From: Frankiales bacterium
GTDB lineage: Bacteria > Actinomycetota > Actinomycetes > Mycobacteriales > SCTD01
Length of the DNA stretch: 8,619 nt
Assembly: GCA_025465145.1 (NCBI GenBank)
Contig: JAODNS010000070.1
Span: 1 to 8,619, forward strand
Direction: 5' to 3'
In this document: positions 1 to 7,825 of the stretch, piece by piece
How the letters are laid out: each line of letters begins with the position of its first letter
Position numbering within the stretch: position 1 is the stretch's first letter
Notes under the pieces: generated by a model
Seen by the model: the letters and a program-made list of their open reading frames with translations, nothing else
The model's database searches: none
Told to the model about the DNA's origin: nothing
Program-made: the position numbers and the translations under genes

Positions 1-147
1 CGGCGGCACCCCGGCCGGCACCGGCGCGGCCGGCACGTCCGGACTGCCGAATCCGCTGTCGGGCCTGGGCGGGCGCGGGATGAACGGGCTGCCGCCCGTC
101 TCGCCGTTCGTGGGGCCGTCGACGCGGTCGCGGACGAGCGCCGGCGT
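1..147 (-). other. Start of C-terminal Pro/Gly-rich linker of the giant protein
   Basis: After the last Ig-like unit ends in GSYTLTTPALVRD, the pattern stops and the sequence becomes rich in Pro, Gly, Asp and Ala (for example SPFIPRPPRP and PAAPVPAGVPP) up to the window edge, with no cysteine. This marks the true end of the repeat array, so the missing part is likely to be a distinct C-terminal module such as a wall-spanning region, a membrane anchor or a functional domain. Which one cannot be seen here. Confidence 0.75.
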
Positions 148-3100
148 GGTCAGCGTGTAGCTGCCGACGACCGGCCGGCCGACGTTGCCGGCGGTGTCGA
201 CGTAGTGCACCGACAGGGTCCAGGTACCCGGCTCGCGCAACGGACCGAGCCGGAACTCGCCGGCGCAGGCGCTCTCGGTGACGACGCCGTCGTGCGTGAC
301 GCCACAGCGCGCGGTCGCGTCGTCGAGCGACGCGAACGTCCAGGTGGCGGAGCCGGCCATGCCGCGTGCCGGCGGCCGCGACGTGAAGAACGGCTGCGGC
401 GGCGGCGTCGTGTCGTAGCGGTACGTGCCGGGCGCGGGGTCGCTGGGGTTGCCGGCGAGGTCGGTCAGCCGCACCTGCGCGGTGTAGCTGCCCTGGCCGG
501 AGCGGCCGAGGCTGGCGGTGTACGGCGAGGTGCAGGTCGCGTACGGGCCGAGCGGGCTGTCGCCCTTGAGCAGCCGGCACTCGGCGAGCAGGTCCGGGTC
601 CTCGGCCCAGGACCAGGAGACCTCGGCCTCGTTGCCGACCGGGACCTGCCCGGCGGTAAGGACCGGCGGGGCAGGGCGGCCGGTGTCGAGCTGGTACCAC
701 GAGGTCGACGCGGGTCCCGCCGCAGTGGTGCTGTCGGAGGCGGTGCGCACGTCGAGCTGGTAGCGCCCGTCGCCGTTGGTCGTGCCCGTGTAGCTGCCGG
801 AGCAAGGCGCCCACGCGCCCGCACCCGACGTGCCCGTCCAGCGGCACTCGGTCGCGGCACCACCGGTGGTGAGGGCGGCGGCGCGCAGCAGCGCCGGAGC
901 CGTCGTGCGCGCGGCGCTGACGACCCAGGTCGGGGTCGGGTCGTTGCTCGGGCTGACCGGCGTGTCGACGAACAGCGCGAGCGCCCCGGCGGTCCGGTCG
1001 AAGTCGTAGCTGCTCTCGACCACCTTGGAGGTGTTGCGCGCGTCGTCCACGGAGCGGACCTGCAGCATGTAGCGACCATCGGGCCGGCCGGTGAGGAACA
1101 GCGTGTAAGGGCTGGTGCAGACGACCCAGTCCTCGGTCACGGCGCCGGCGTACAGGATGCGGCACTGCGCCTTCGCGTTGCGGCCGATGCTGAACGCCCA
1201 GCGCGGGTCCGTCGTCGAGCTCGGTCCGCCCGGCGCCATCGTGAAGACGGGCGCGCTCGGCGGAACCGTCCGCAGCACGTACCCCTTGGCGACCGCCGCG
1301 CTCTGGTTGCCGGCCTTGTCGACCGCGCGCACGGACATCGTGTACGAGCCGTCGGCGGCGTTGCTCAGGTCCATGACGTAGCCGGAGTCGCAGGGCCCGT
1401 CGCTGATGACCTTGTCGCCGAGGGTGACCTTGCAGACGGCCGTGCTGCCGGGGGGCAGGACGAACGTCCACCGCGGTGCGCGGTTCTGCGACGGCCCGAC
1501 CGGGTCGACGGTCAGCGCCGTCGGCTTCTCGGCGGCGCTGGTGTCGTACTCGTACAGGCTCGTCGTGTCAGGACCCGGGGTGCCGGCGGCGCTGAGGGCG
1601 TGCACCGTCAGGGTGTAGGTGCCGTCGGCCAGCCCGGTGAGGTCTGCGGTGTAGGTGTCCTTGCAGGGCGCCCACGGCTTGACGACGGCGGACCCCTCGG
1701 ACAGCCGGCACTCCAGCGTCACGCCGGCACCGCTGGTGATGGTCCACGTCGGCGTGGCGAGCCGGCCAGGGCTTTCCGGGCCGACGACGCCGACCGCAGC
1801 CGGCGCGGAGGTGTCGAGGACGTAGTCGCTCGTGGCGATGGTCGTCCCGATGTTGCCGGCCGCGTCGGTCAGGCGCACGTGCAGGGTGTACGTGCCGTCG
1901 CCGCGGGTCAGCTCGTCGGCAGTGAACAGCGAGCCGGCGGACGAGACCGGGCACGGCAGCCAGTCCTGCAAGACCTGGCCGAAGACGGTGACGCGGCACT
2001 CGGCGGTGACGCTCGCCTCGGGCGAGGCGATCGCCCACACCGGACGCAGCACGGTCGAGGGCGACGGCGGCGCGGTGAGGACCGCCACGGCCGGGCCGGC
2101 GCTGTCCAGCCGGTACCGGCTCGTCGATGCGGCCGTGCTGCCGGCGACGCGTGCCTCGAGGAGGTAGACACCGTCGGGCTGGCCGTACAGGTCAGCGGTG
2201 TAGGAGCTGGTGCAGGCGGCCCAGTCCTTCAGCACGGTCAGGCCGCGGACGAGGCGGCACTCGGCCGGCGCCGACGAGAGCACCTTCCACGACGGGGTGC
2301 GCGTCGTGCCGGGAGTCGCCGGGCCGGTGAGCCGCGGCGCTGCGGGGGCGTTGCTGTCCAGCGCGTAGGTGGACGACGCGGCGGCCGACACGTTGCCGGC
2401 CGCGTCCTTCGCTGTGACGGCGAGGACGTAGCTGCCGTCGGCCGAGCCGGACAGGTCGATTGTCAGCGGGCTGGTGCAGGAGAGCTCCTTGACCGCCCCT
2501 GCCGGCGTGGTGAGCCGGCAGGCCGGGACGGCCCCGGACTCGATGTTGAAGGCGTAGACCGGCCCGCGGTCCGAGCTGGGCGAGCCGGGCACGAGCGTCA
2601 GCACCGGAGCGGCCGGGGCCGTGGTGTCAAGGACGTACGTGCCGGTCGCGGCCGGACCGGTGTTGCCGGCGGCGTCGACCGCGCGAACGGTCAGCGTGTA
2701 GGCGCCGTCCGGCAGGCCGGCGAGGTCCAGGCTGGCCGGACTGACGCACGGCCCGGTCTCGCCGACCACCGCGCTGCCGCGTGTCAGGCGGCACGACCCG
2801 GTCGAGCCGGTCTCCGTGGTGAAGGCGATGGACGGCGTGCGGCTGCGGCCGGGGCCGCTCGGCTGCGTCACGACCGGTGCGGGCGGAGCGGTGGTGTCGA
2901 GGACGTACGCGCCGGTGCCGATCGCGCTGACGTTGCCGGCGACGTCGGTGCTGCGGACGGCGAGGACGTACTCGCCGTCGGTGCCGACCGGTGTCGTCAG
3001 CGGCAGGGTGCAGGCGGTGAAGTCGAGCTGCCCGGTGAAGCGGCACTCGGTCGTGCTGCCGGCCTCGCTGACGGCGGACCAGGACGGCGAGAGGTTGCGC

Positions 3101-6100
3101 CCCGGGCTCTGCGGCGCGGAGACGACCGGGGTCGCCGGTGCCGTCGTGTCGAGCACGTAGCCGCCCGATGTGCCTGCCGGGCCGACGTTCCTGGCCGCGT
3201 CGGACAGCCGCACCGACAGGACCCAGGTGCCGTCGTCGGACAGCGGCGACGCGTACGGCGTGCTGCAGGCGACCCAGCCCGCGGCCGCTCCGCCGTCCTT
3301 GGCGGCGGCGCACTCGGCCGTGGCCCCGGGCTCGCCGGACCAGGTGAAGACGGGGTTCTTGTTCTGCGACGGACCGGCCGGCCCGGTGACGGTCGGCGCG
3401 GTCGGCGGGGTGGTGTCGAACGTGTACGGCGTGGAGGTGCCGGTGGACGTGTTGCCCGCCGCGTCCTTCGCCACCACGACGAGCACGTAGTCGCCGTCGC
3501 TGCTGAGCGACCCGGTGTAGGACGTGCTGCAGGCCGTGGCCAGGCCGGCGCTGGTGCTGCCGCGGCGCAGCTCGCACGTCGCCGTCGTGTCGCCGTCGAT
3601 GGTGATGCCGAAGACGGGAGCCTCGTTGCTCGACGGGCTGGCCGGCACAGTGATGGACGGTGCCGTCGGCAGGCTCGTGTCGAGCAGGTACGGGAGCGAG
3701 TGGCCCTCGGCACCCGTGTTCTTGTACGGGTCGGTCAGGCGGACGTCGAGGACGTAGCTGCCGTCGCCGCTGAAGCCGACGGTCTTGGGGAACGTGCAGG
3801 TGCCCCAGACGCTGACGACGAAGCCGTCCCGGCGCAGCTGGCACTCCGCCGTGTACGTCTCCTGGGGACCCACGATCGAGTACGTGCCGGAGGGCGTGTT
3901 CGCCGTCTTCGGCAGGTCGCTGTTGACGGTGGGCGCCGCCGGTGGCGTCGTGTCGAGGACGTAGCCGACGGACGTGGCGCTGCCGCCGACGGTGCCGTAC
4001 CGGTCTGTCAGGTCGACCGTCAGCGTGTAGGTGCCGTCGCCCGACGTGAGCGTGGTGGCGAACGAGCCGCTGTTGCAGAGCTTCGGCCCGTCGACGACCG
4101 TGCCCTCGTAGGTCAGGGTGCATGAGGAGGTGGACAGCGGCTCGAAGGTCCACGTCCAGGCGACGCTCGCGGCGTTGGCGCGGTCCTTGGGGTAGGCGGT
4201 GAAGACCGGCGCGTCCGGACCGGTGACGTCCAGGTGGTACTCCGGGCCGAAGCCCTCAGTGCTGACGTTCTTCGCGGCGTCGGTCGACGTCACGCCGATC
4301 CGGTAGACCGCGTCGGCCTTCGGCAGCGCCAGGCTCCACGTCGTCGTGGCGCAGGTCGACGCAACGGCGACCGCCGTCCACGCCGTCCCCGCGACCGTCC
4401 GTGAGTAGAGGGTGCAGGTGGACGTCGTGCCCACCTCGTCCGGCGTGATCGTGTAGCTCGCAGCCTGGCTGCTCCCCTCGCCGGACGTGCCGCCGACGGC
4501 GGGCTGCTTCGGCGCGACGGTGTCGAGGAAGTACGTCGGGCTGGTGGCGGAGGTGGCGTTCCTCGCGGCGTCGGTGAGCGTCACATGCAGCGCGTAGTAG
4601 GTGCCAGTCGTCGGTGTCGGCAGCACCTCGTCGTGCGGGCTGGTGCAGCCGCGCACGGGGCCGACCGCGCTCAGGAGGTCGGCGGTCGCGCCGCTGTACA
4701 GCTGGCAGGTCGCCGTGGCTCCGGTCTCACCGCTCCACGCCCACCGGTGGTTCTGGTCCCGGCCGATGGTCGTCGTCGGCGCGAATTGAGCCGCCGCCGG
4801 CGCCTTCGTGTCGAGCCGCAGCTCCCCGCTGATGGTCACGGGCGCGCTGGGGTTGCGGAGGTCGTCGAGCGCGACGACCTCGAGCACGTACGTGCCGTCG
4901 CTCAGCGTGCCGGTGTAGTGGATGCCGTTGCCGGCGGTTCCGTCGGTGTCGCAGGCGGTCCACGCATCGGCCGACCCTCCGGTGACCAGACGGCACTCGT
5001 ACGCCACGCCGGGGTCCTTCTCCGCGGGGGTGATCGTCCAGTCGACCGCCGGCACCTTGCTGTCACCGGACGGCCCGCTGACCGTCGGGGCGCCGGGGCC
5101 GGTCGTGTCGAGCTGGTAGCCGGGGCTGCTCGTGCCAGCCGGGTCGACGTTGCCGACCAGGTCCGTGTCGCGGACCTGCAGCACGTACGTGCCGTCGACG
5201 CGCGGGAGGTCCTCGATGCTCGAACGATCGCACAGGCGCCAGTCGTGGATCTGGACGTCGCCGCCGTTCTCCACCCGGATCAGCCGGCACTCCGTCTTGG
5301 TGCTCGTCTCGTCCACGGTCGTGTTCCAGGTGACCCGCTGGACGTTGCTCGGCCCGGTCGGCGGCGTCACGAACGTCAGCTTCGGCGACTCGACGTCGTA
5401 GTAGACGCTGCCGGTCTGCTCGGGTCCGCGGTTGCCCGCGGCGTCGACGACGTAGACGTGCAGCGTGTACGTGCCGTGCACGTCCGGCACCGATGCGGCG
5501 TAGCTCGCAGCGCACGCGACGGGGGTGGTGCTGTACCCGTCCGGCCCGGTCCAGCTGCACCAGAAGGTGCTGCCGGACTCGGCTGTGCCGAGGGTCCAGG
5601 TCGTCGCCCTGTCCCGCGTCGGGCTGGCGGACGTGCGGGTGACGGCGGGCGCGGCCGGTGGCGACAGGTCGTAGACGACGGTCCGGCTCACGGTGGCGCT
5701 CGGGTTGCCGACGCGGTCGTACGCGGTGGCGGTGAGCCGCCAGCTGCCGGTCGCGTCATCGGCCACGACCGGCCGAAGAGTGCTGCCGCAGGCGGTGGTG
5801 CTGTCCGTCGTGGTGATGCCGTCATGCGTCACGGTGCAGGTGACCGACACCGTGCCGGCTCCGCGACCAATCGTCCAGGTGATGCCCGGCGTGTTCTGCG
5901 GCCCGGTGCTGCCGCCCAGGCTCGGGTCGCCGGGCGCGGTGGTGTCCAGCTCGTACCCGGCCGTCGCGGCGGGCGACGCAGCACCGTCCACGGTGGCCAC
6001 GACGTCGAGGGTCCAGAAGCCGTCCGTCTTCGTCAGCGGCGTCGTGACGGACGGTCCCGAGCAGGCCGGGCTCGTCGTGGTGCCGTCGGGTGACGTGAGG

Positions 6101-7638
6101 GTGCAGGTCAGCTGAGCGTCGCCCTGCGCGCTGATCAGCCAGGTCGGCGACTGGCTCGCGCCGGGGGACGTGATCGTGACCCGCGGCGTCGCGGGAGCGA
6201 TGGTGTAGCGGTCCTCGAGCGTCGCCTGGTGCCCAGCGGCGTCCCTCGCGACGACGTGCAGGGTGTACGTGCCGCCCGGCTGGTTCTGCAGGTCGGCCGC
6301 GTAGCTCTCCCCGCAGTCGATCGGATCTGACGCCGTGCCGGTCGTGTCGATGAGGGAGCAGGTCGCCGTCGCGTCACTGTCCACTCGGACCCGCCAGACC
6401 GGCTGCACCGGCGGGGTGTCGAGGGACCGGTTGATGGTGATGACGGGTGTGCGGGTGTCGACCGTCGTCGACACGGTGCTGCTGGCGGTGCTGGGGTTGT
6501 CGGCCTGGTCGTAGCCGACGGCGGTGAGCGACCACAGCCCGTCGGCTGCCGGGCTGACCGTGGTGGTGCTGCCGCAGTTGTCGCGCGTGACCTCCGTCGC
6601 CGGCCCGGTGATGGTGCAGACGACGCGCGCGGCGTCCTTCTTGTCGATCGTCCAGGTGACCGAGCTCGTCGTGGTCCAGGTCGGCAGCGCGGTGACCACC
6701 GGAGCACTGGGGCCGGTGATGTCGTAGGTGTAGGTCGTGAGGGAGTTGGTGGTGCGGTTGCCGTAGCGGTCCTCGGCGGTCACGGTGAGGGTGTAGACGC
6801 CCTCGGCCGGCAGCGCGTCCTTCGACGTCGCGTCGCACCAGTCGCCCGCGCCCGCGATCGTGCACGCCACGATCAGACCGCTCTCGGGTGCGACGAGCGC
6901 CCTCCAGCGCGGCGAGTCGGCGGAGCGGTTGAGGACGAGGTTGATGCTGTCGATCACGGGCGCGGTCGCGTCGAGCGTCACGCGCACGGGATCGGCGGTC
7001 GCGGTCGTCGCGCCGGTGCGCACCGTCCGCACGTACAGCGCGTAGTCGCCGGTCGTCGCGTTCGCGAACGGCGTCCACGAGGTGGGGCAGGTGTCGTAGC
7101 CAGGGCTGCCGCCAGGCGTGACCACGGCGCACTCCTGGACGTCGCCGGGCAGCGCGCCGGCGCCCGGGGTGACGGTGTAGGTGGCGGTCGTGCCGACGGT
7201 GCCGGTGGTGGGGCCGGACAGCGTCGGTGCTGCGGGCGCGGGCGGGGCGGTGAGGGACGGCGAGACGGAGGGCGCGGGGTCCGGCGACGGGGACACGTCG
7301 CTCGACGGCGAGGGGTCAGCGGAGGGTGACGCCTCAGCGGCGGGGCTGGCGGCGGTGGGGCTCGCGTCGGCGGCGGGGCTGGCGTCGGGCGACGGCGACA
7401 TGCTCGCCGCGGGGGCGGGGCTGTCGCTGGGCGACGGGTCGGGCGAGGGGCTGTCGCTCGGGCTGGGGTCCGGGGTCGGGGCGGTGTCGATCGCGGCCGG
7501 GGACGGAGCGGCGCCACCGGTGTCCGCCGCGGAGGCGGCGGAGCCCGTGACGACGATCGTCGCGAGCCACGCGGTCAGCACCGCGAGCGCGACGACGGGC
7601 CGGGTCCGGGACCGGCGACCGACTGCGGAACGGCGCAT
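1..7638 (-). CDS. Giant secreted Ig-like repeat protein (3' end beyond window)
   Basis: The frame starting at the ATG at 7638-7636 runs without a stop to base 1, giving 2546 codons; the C-terminus is missing. I translated it throughout. Layout: signal peptide (residues 1-38), Pro/Ser/Asp/Ala-rich linker (about 39-137), 26 tandem Ig-like repeats (about 138-2497) and the start of a second Pro-rich linker (2498-2546). Repeats share a junction like YVLDTTAPAAP, an aromatic TWT/SWS strand, two cysteines, and DGTYTLxVRxxDAAGN. This pattern resembles the bacterial Ig-like (Big/HYR-like) repeats common in actinobacterial extracellular proteins. I infer an exported rod or adhesin-like surface protein; no enzymatic domain, sortase signal or membrane anchor is visible. 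The start is supported by GAGGAG 8 nt upstream and the signal peptide directly after it. Ligand and function are unknown. It lies downstream of, and co-oriented with, a tRNA-Ala gene, probably with its own promoter. Confidence 0.95.
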   Translation of the reverse strand, partial: MRRSAVGRRSRTRPVVALAVLTAWLATIVVTGSAASAADTGGAAPSPAAIDTAPTPDPSPSDSPSPDPSPSDSPAPAASMSPSPDASPAADASPTAASPAAEASPSADPSPSSDVSPSPDPAPSVSPSLTAPPAPAAPTLSGPTTGTVGTTATYTVTPGAGALPGDVQECAVVTPGGSPGYDTCPTSWTPFANATTGDYALYVRTVRTGATTATADPVRVTLDATAPVIDSINLVLNRSADSPRWRALVAPESGLIVACTIAGAGDWCDATSKDALPAEGVYTLTVTAEDRYGNRTTNSLTTYTYDITGPSAPVVTALPTWTTTSSVTWTIDKKDAARVVCTITGPATEVTRDNCGSTTTVSPAADGLWSLTAVGYDQADNPSTASSTVSTTVDTRTPVITINRSLDTPPVQPVWRVRVDSDATATCSLIDTTGTASDPIDCGESYAADLQNQPGGTYTLHVVARDAAGHQATLEDRYTIAPATPRVTITSPGASQSPTWLISAQGDAQLTCTLTSPDGTTTSPACSGPSVTTPLTKTDGFWTLDVVATVDGAASPAATAGYELDTTAPGDPSLGGSTGPQNTPGITWTIGRGAGTVSVTCTVTHDGITTTDSTTACGSTLRPVVADDATGSWRLTATAYDRVGNPSATVSRTVVYDLSPPAAPAVTRTSASPTRDRATTWTLGTAESGSTFWCSWTGPDGYSTTPVACAASYAASVPDVHGTYTLHVYVVDAAGNRGPEQTGSVYYDVESPKLTFVTPPTGPSNVQRVTWNTTVDETSTKTECRLIRVENGGDVQIHDWRLCDRSSIEDLPRVDGTYVLQVRDTDLVGNVDPAGTSSPGYQLDTTGPGAPTVSGPSGDSKVPAVDWTITPAEKDPGVAYECRLVTGGSADAWTACDTDGTAGNGIHYTGTLSDGTYVLEVVALDDLRNPSAPVTISGELRLDTKAPAAAQFAPTTTIGRDQNHRWAWSGETGATATCQLYSGATADLLSAVGPVRGCTSPHDEVLPTPTTGTYYALHVTLTDAARNATSATSPTYFLDTVAPKQPAVGGTSGEGSSQAASYTITPDEVGTTSTCTLYSRTVAGTAWTAVAVASTCATTTWSLALPKADAVYRIGVTSTDAAKNVSTEGFGPEYHLDVTGPDAPVFTAYPKDRANAASVAWTWTFEPLSTSSCTLTYEGTVVDGPKLCNSGSFATTLTSGDGTYTLTVDLTDRYGTVGGSATSVGYVLDTTPPAAPTVNSDLPKTANTPSGTYSIVGPQETYTAECQLRRDGFVVSVWGTCTFPKTVGFSGDGSYVLDVRLTDPYKNTGAEGHSLPYLLDTSLPTAPSITVPASPSSNEAPVFGITIDGDTTATCELRRGSTSAGLATACSTSYTGSLSSDGDYVLVVVAKDAAGNTSTGTSTPYTFDTTPPTAPTVTGPAGPSQNKNPVFTWSGEPGATAECAAAKDGGAAAGWVACSTPYASPLSDDGTWVLSVRLSDAARNVGPAGTSGGYVLDTTAPATPVVSAPQSPGRNLSPSWSAVSEAGSTTECRFTGQLDFTACTLPLTTPVGTDGEYVLAVRSTDVAGNVSAIGTGAYVLDTTAPPAPVVTQPSGPGRSRTPSIAFTTETGSTGSCRLTRGSAVVGETGPCVSPASLDLAGLPDGAYTLTVRAVDAAGNTGPAATGTYVLDTTAPAAPVLTLVPGSPSSDRGPVYAFNIESGAVPACRLTTPAGAVKELSCTSPLTIDLSGSADGSYVLAVTAKDAAGNVSAAASSTYALDSNAPAAPRLTGPATPGTTRTPSWKVLSSAPAECRLVRGLTVLKDWAACTSSYTADLYGQPDGVYLLEARVAGSTAASTSRYRLDSAGPAVAVLTAPPSPSTVLRPVWAIASPEASVTAECRVTVFGQVLQDWLPCPVSSAGSLFTADELTRGDGTYTLHVRLTDAAGNIGTTIATSDYVLDTSAPAAVGVVGPESPGRLATPTWTITSGAGVTLECRLSEGSAVVKPWAPCKDTYTADLTGLADGTYTLTVHALSAAGTPGPDTTSLYEYDTSAAEKPTALTVDPVGPSQNRAPRWTFVLPPGSTAVCKVTLGDKVISDGPCDSGYVMDLSNAADGSYTMSVRAVDKAGNQSAAVAKGYVLRTVPPSAPVFTMAPGGPSSTTDPRWAFSIGRNAKAQCRILYAGAVTEDWVVCTSPYTLFLTGRPDGRYMLQVRSVDDARNTSKVVESSYDFDRTAGALALFVDTPVSPSNDPTPTWVVSAARTTAPALLRAAALTTGGAATECRWTGTSGAGAWAPCSGSYTGTTNGDGRYQLDVRTASDSTTAAGPASTSWYQLDTGRPAPPVLTAGQVPVGNEAEVSWSWAEDPDLLAECRLLKGDSPLGPYATCTSPYTASLGRSGQGSYTAQVRLTDLAGNPSDPAPGTYRYDTTPPPQPFFTSRPPARGMAGSATWTFASLDDATARCGVTHDGVVTESACAGEFRLGPLREPGTWTLSVHYVDTAGNVGRPVVGSYTLTTPALVRDRVDGPTNGETGGSPFIPRPPRPDSGFGSPDVPAAPVPAGVPP
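148..7227 (-). repeat. Array of 26 Ig-like domain repeats, each with one Cys pair
   Basis: Using the Asp of the LDTT-like junction as ruler, boundaries fall at 6972, 6723, 6459, 6198, 5946, 5670, 5397, 5109, 4812, 4524, 4230, 3954, 3681, 3417, 3150, 2898, 2628, 2358, 2106, 1815, 1545, 1272, 999, 687, 414 and about 150. Repeat 1 lies upstream of 6972. Unit lengths run 83 to 104 residues. Each unit contains a junction xYxLDTTxPxxP, a proline or SPS turn, a W/F strand, C-x-L or ECRL, 8-22 residues, a second C often in WxxC or CTS, then DGxYxLxVxxxDxAGN. Every unit has both cysteines and I found none outside this pattern, 52 in all. Disulfide bonding within each domain is inferred. The pattern recalls the actinobacterial type with FxCSLDGGxxxxC and VRAxDxAGN. 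Units are diverged in both protein and DNA sequence; none look like recent copies. Confidence 0.92.
7228..7524 (-). other. Pro/Ser/Asp/Ala-rich N-terminal linker region
   Basis: Residues about 39-137 are low-complexity, built from irregular SPSPD, SPSDSP and DASPAA units with no cysteine and almost no aromatic residues. At the DNA level this gives a run of short imperfect repeats such as GACGGGT and CGACGGCGA on the plus strand. Such segments are usually extended, flexible spacers in actinobacterial exported proteins, holding the folded domains away from the membrane or cell wall, and are often O-glycosylation targets. That role is inferred here from composition only. Confidence 0.85.
7525..7638 (-). 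other. Signal peptide of the giant repeat protein
   Basis: Residues 1-38 form a classic export signal. There is an Arg-rich n-region (MRRSAVGRRSRTRP), a hydrophobic core from about V15 to G32 (VVALAVLTAWLATIVVTG), and a small-residue c-region SAASAA followed by DTG. Cleavage is likely within or just after ASAA, around residue 37 or 38. Two RR pairs occur, but the twin-arginine consensus (RRxFLK) is not matched, so Sec export is favoured. There is no lipobox cysteine. Confidence 0.9.
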
Positions 7639-7646
7639 GCGACAAG

Positions 7647-7652
7647 CTCCTC
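7647..7652 (-). promoter_or_regulatory. Ribosome binding site GAGGAG of the giant repeat gene
   Basis: The minus strand reads GAGGAG followed by 8 nt and then ATG. This is a strong Shine-Dalgarno match at ideal spacing and fixes the start at 7638. Its 5' edge directly touches the 7-bp hairpin at 7653-7671. Confidence 0.85.
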
Positions 7653-7727
7653 GACCCGGCGCGACCGGGTCCGACTCCCCCTGCGAGCGCCTCAGCCGTC
7701 GCCGAGTCGCGGACGGTCGTCACCGTC
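7653..7727 (-). promoter_or_regulatory. Probable 5' leader with three abutting stem-loops
   Basis: Reading the minus strand toward the gene, three stems follow each other almost without gaps. Stem A is GACGGT/ACCGTC with a 4-nt loop (7712-7727). Stem B is CGACTC/GAGTCG (7672-7709), enclosing an inner GCGA/TCGC stem. Stem C is GACCCGG/CCGGGTC with a 5-nt loop (7653-7671), ending at the first base before the ribosome binding site. A weak promoter candidate lies just upstream: TATCGT at 7749-7744 with TGTGGA at 7772-7767, 17 nt apart, which would place most of these stems in the transcript. I do not recognise a known riboswitch class. GC-rich DNA makes chance hairpins common, and stem A could equally be a protein operator. 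Confidence 0.4.
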
Positions 7728-7767
7728 TGGTGCATCTGTCGGCACGATAGGGGGTTGGGATGAGCCT

Positions 7768-7795
7768 CCACATGGCCCCAATTGGCCAGCTGTGG
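7768..7795 (-). terminator. Candidate terminator hairpin after tRNA-Ala
   Basis: The plus strand reads CCACATGGCC, a 6-nt loop CCAATT, then GGCCA, a GC bulge and TGTGG. This makes a 10-bp stem with one 2-nt bulge about 30 nt past the 3' end of tRNA-Ala. On the minus-strand transcript no U-run follows, as is common for actinobacterial hairpin terminators. The stem is long compared with other inverted repeats nearby. An alternative is a processing or regulatory site, since the candidate promoter of the next gene overlaps its edge. Confidence 0.5.
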
Positions 7796-7825
7796 TGCTC
7801 GATCCCGTCAGGGACTCCGGAACGG

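Noticed and set aside
205..4125. 1306-codon open frame on the plus strand
   Set aside because: It is exactly codon-aligned and antisense to the real minus-strand gene. Stops in this register would need sense codons TTA, CTA or TCA, which are nearly absent from this GC-rich gene. Its translation is Arg/Gly/Ala-rich with no domain pattern, whereas the opposite strand shows a signal peptide and 26 regular repeats.
2627..4153. 508-codon minus-strand frame overlapping the giant gene
   Set aside because: It is in a different frame from the repeat gene, with a His/Arg-rich translation typical of frame-shifted GC-rich coding DNA. The in-frame translation through the same region gives intact Ig-like units.
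4585..6093. 502-codon open frame on the plus strand
   Set aside because: It has the same antisense register as the giant gene and the same codon-bias explanation; the composition is Arg/Val/Gly-rich with no recognisable motif.
148..7227. CRISPR array or DNA-level satellite repeat
   Set aside because: The periodicity of about 250-310 bp exists at the protein level; the DNA repeats are imperfect, coding, and lack short identical direct repeats with spacers.
7525..7638. Twin-arginine export signal
   Set aside because: RR pairs are present, but there is no RRxFLK-like context. The hydrophobic core and the disulfide-rich cargo fit Sec export better.
7181..7750. Plus-strand frame with Gly/Ser/Ala-rich product over the linker
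   Set aside because: It is antisense to the Pro/Ser/Asp-rich linker and signal peptide. Its low complexity mirrors the linker, and it has no convincing ribosome binding site.
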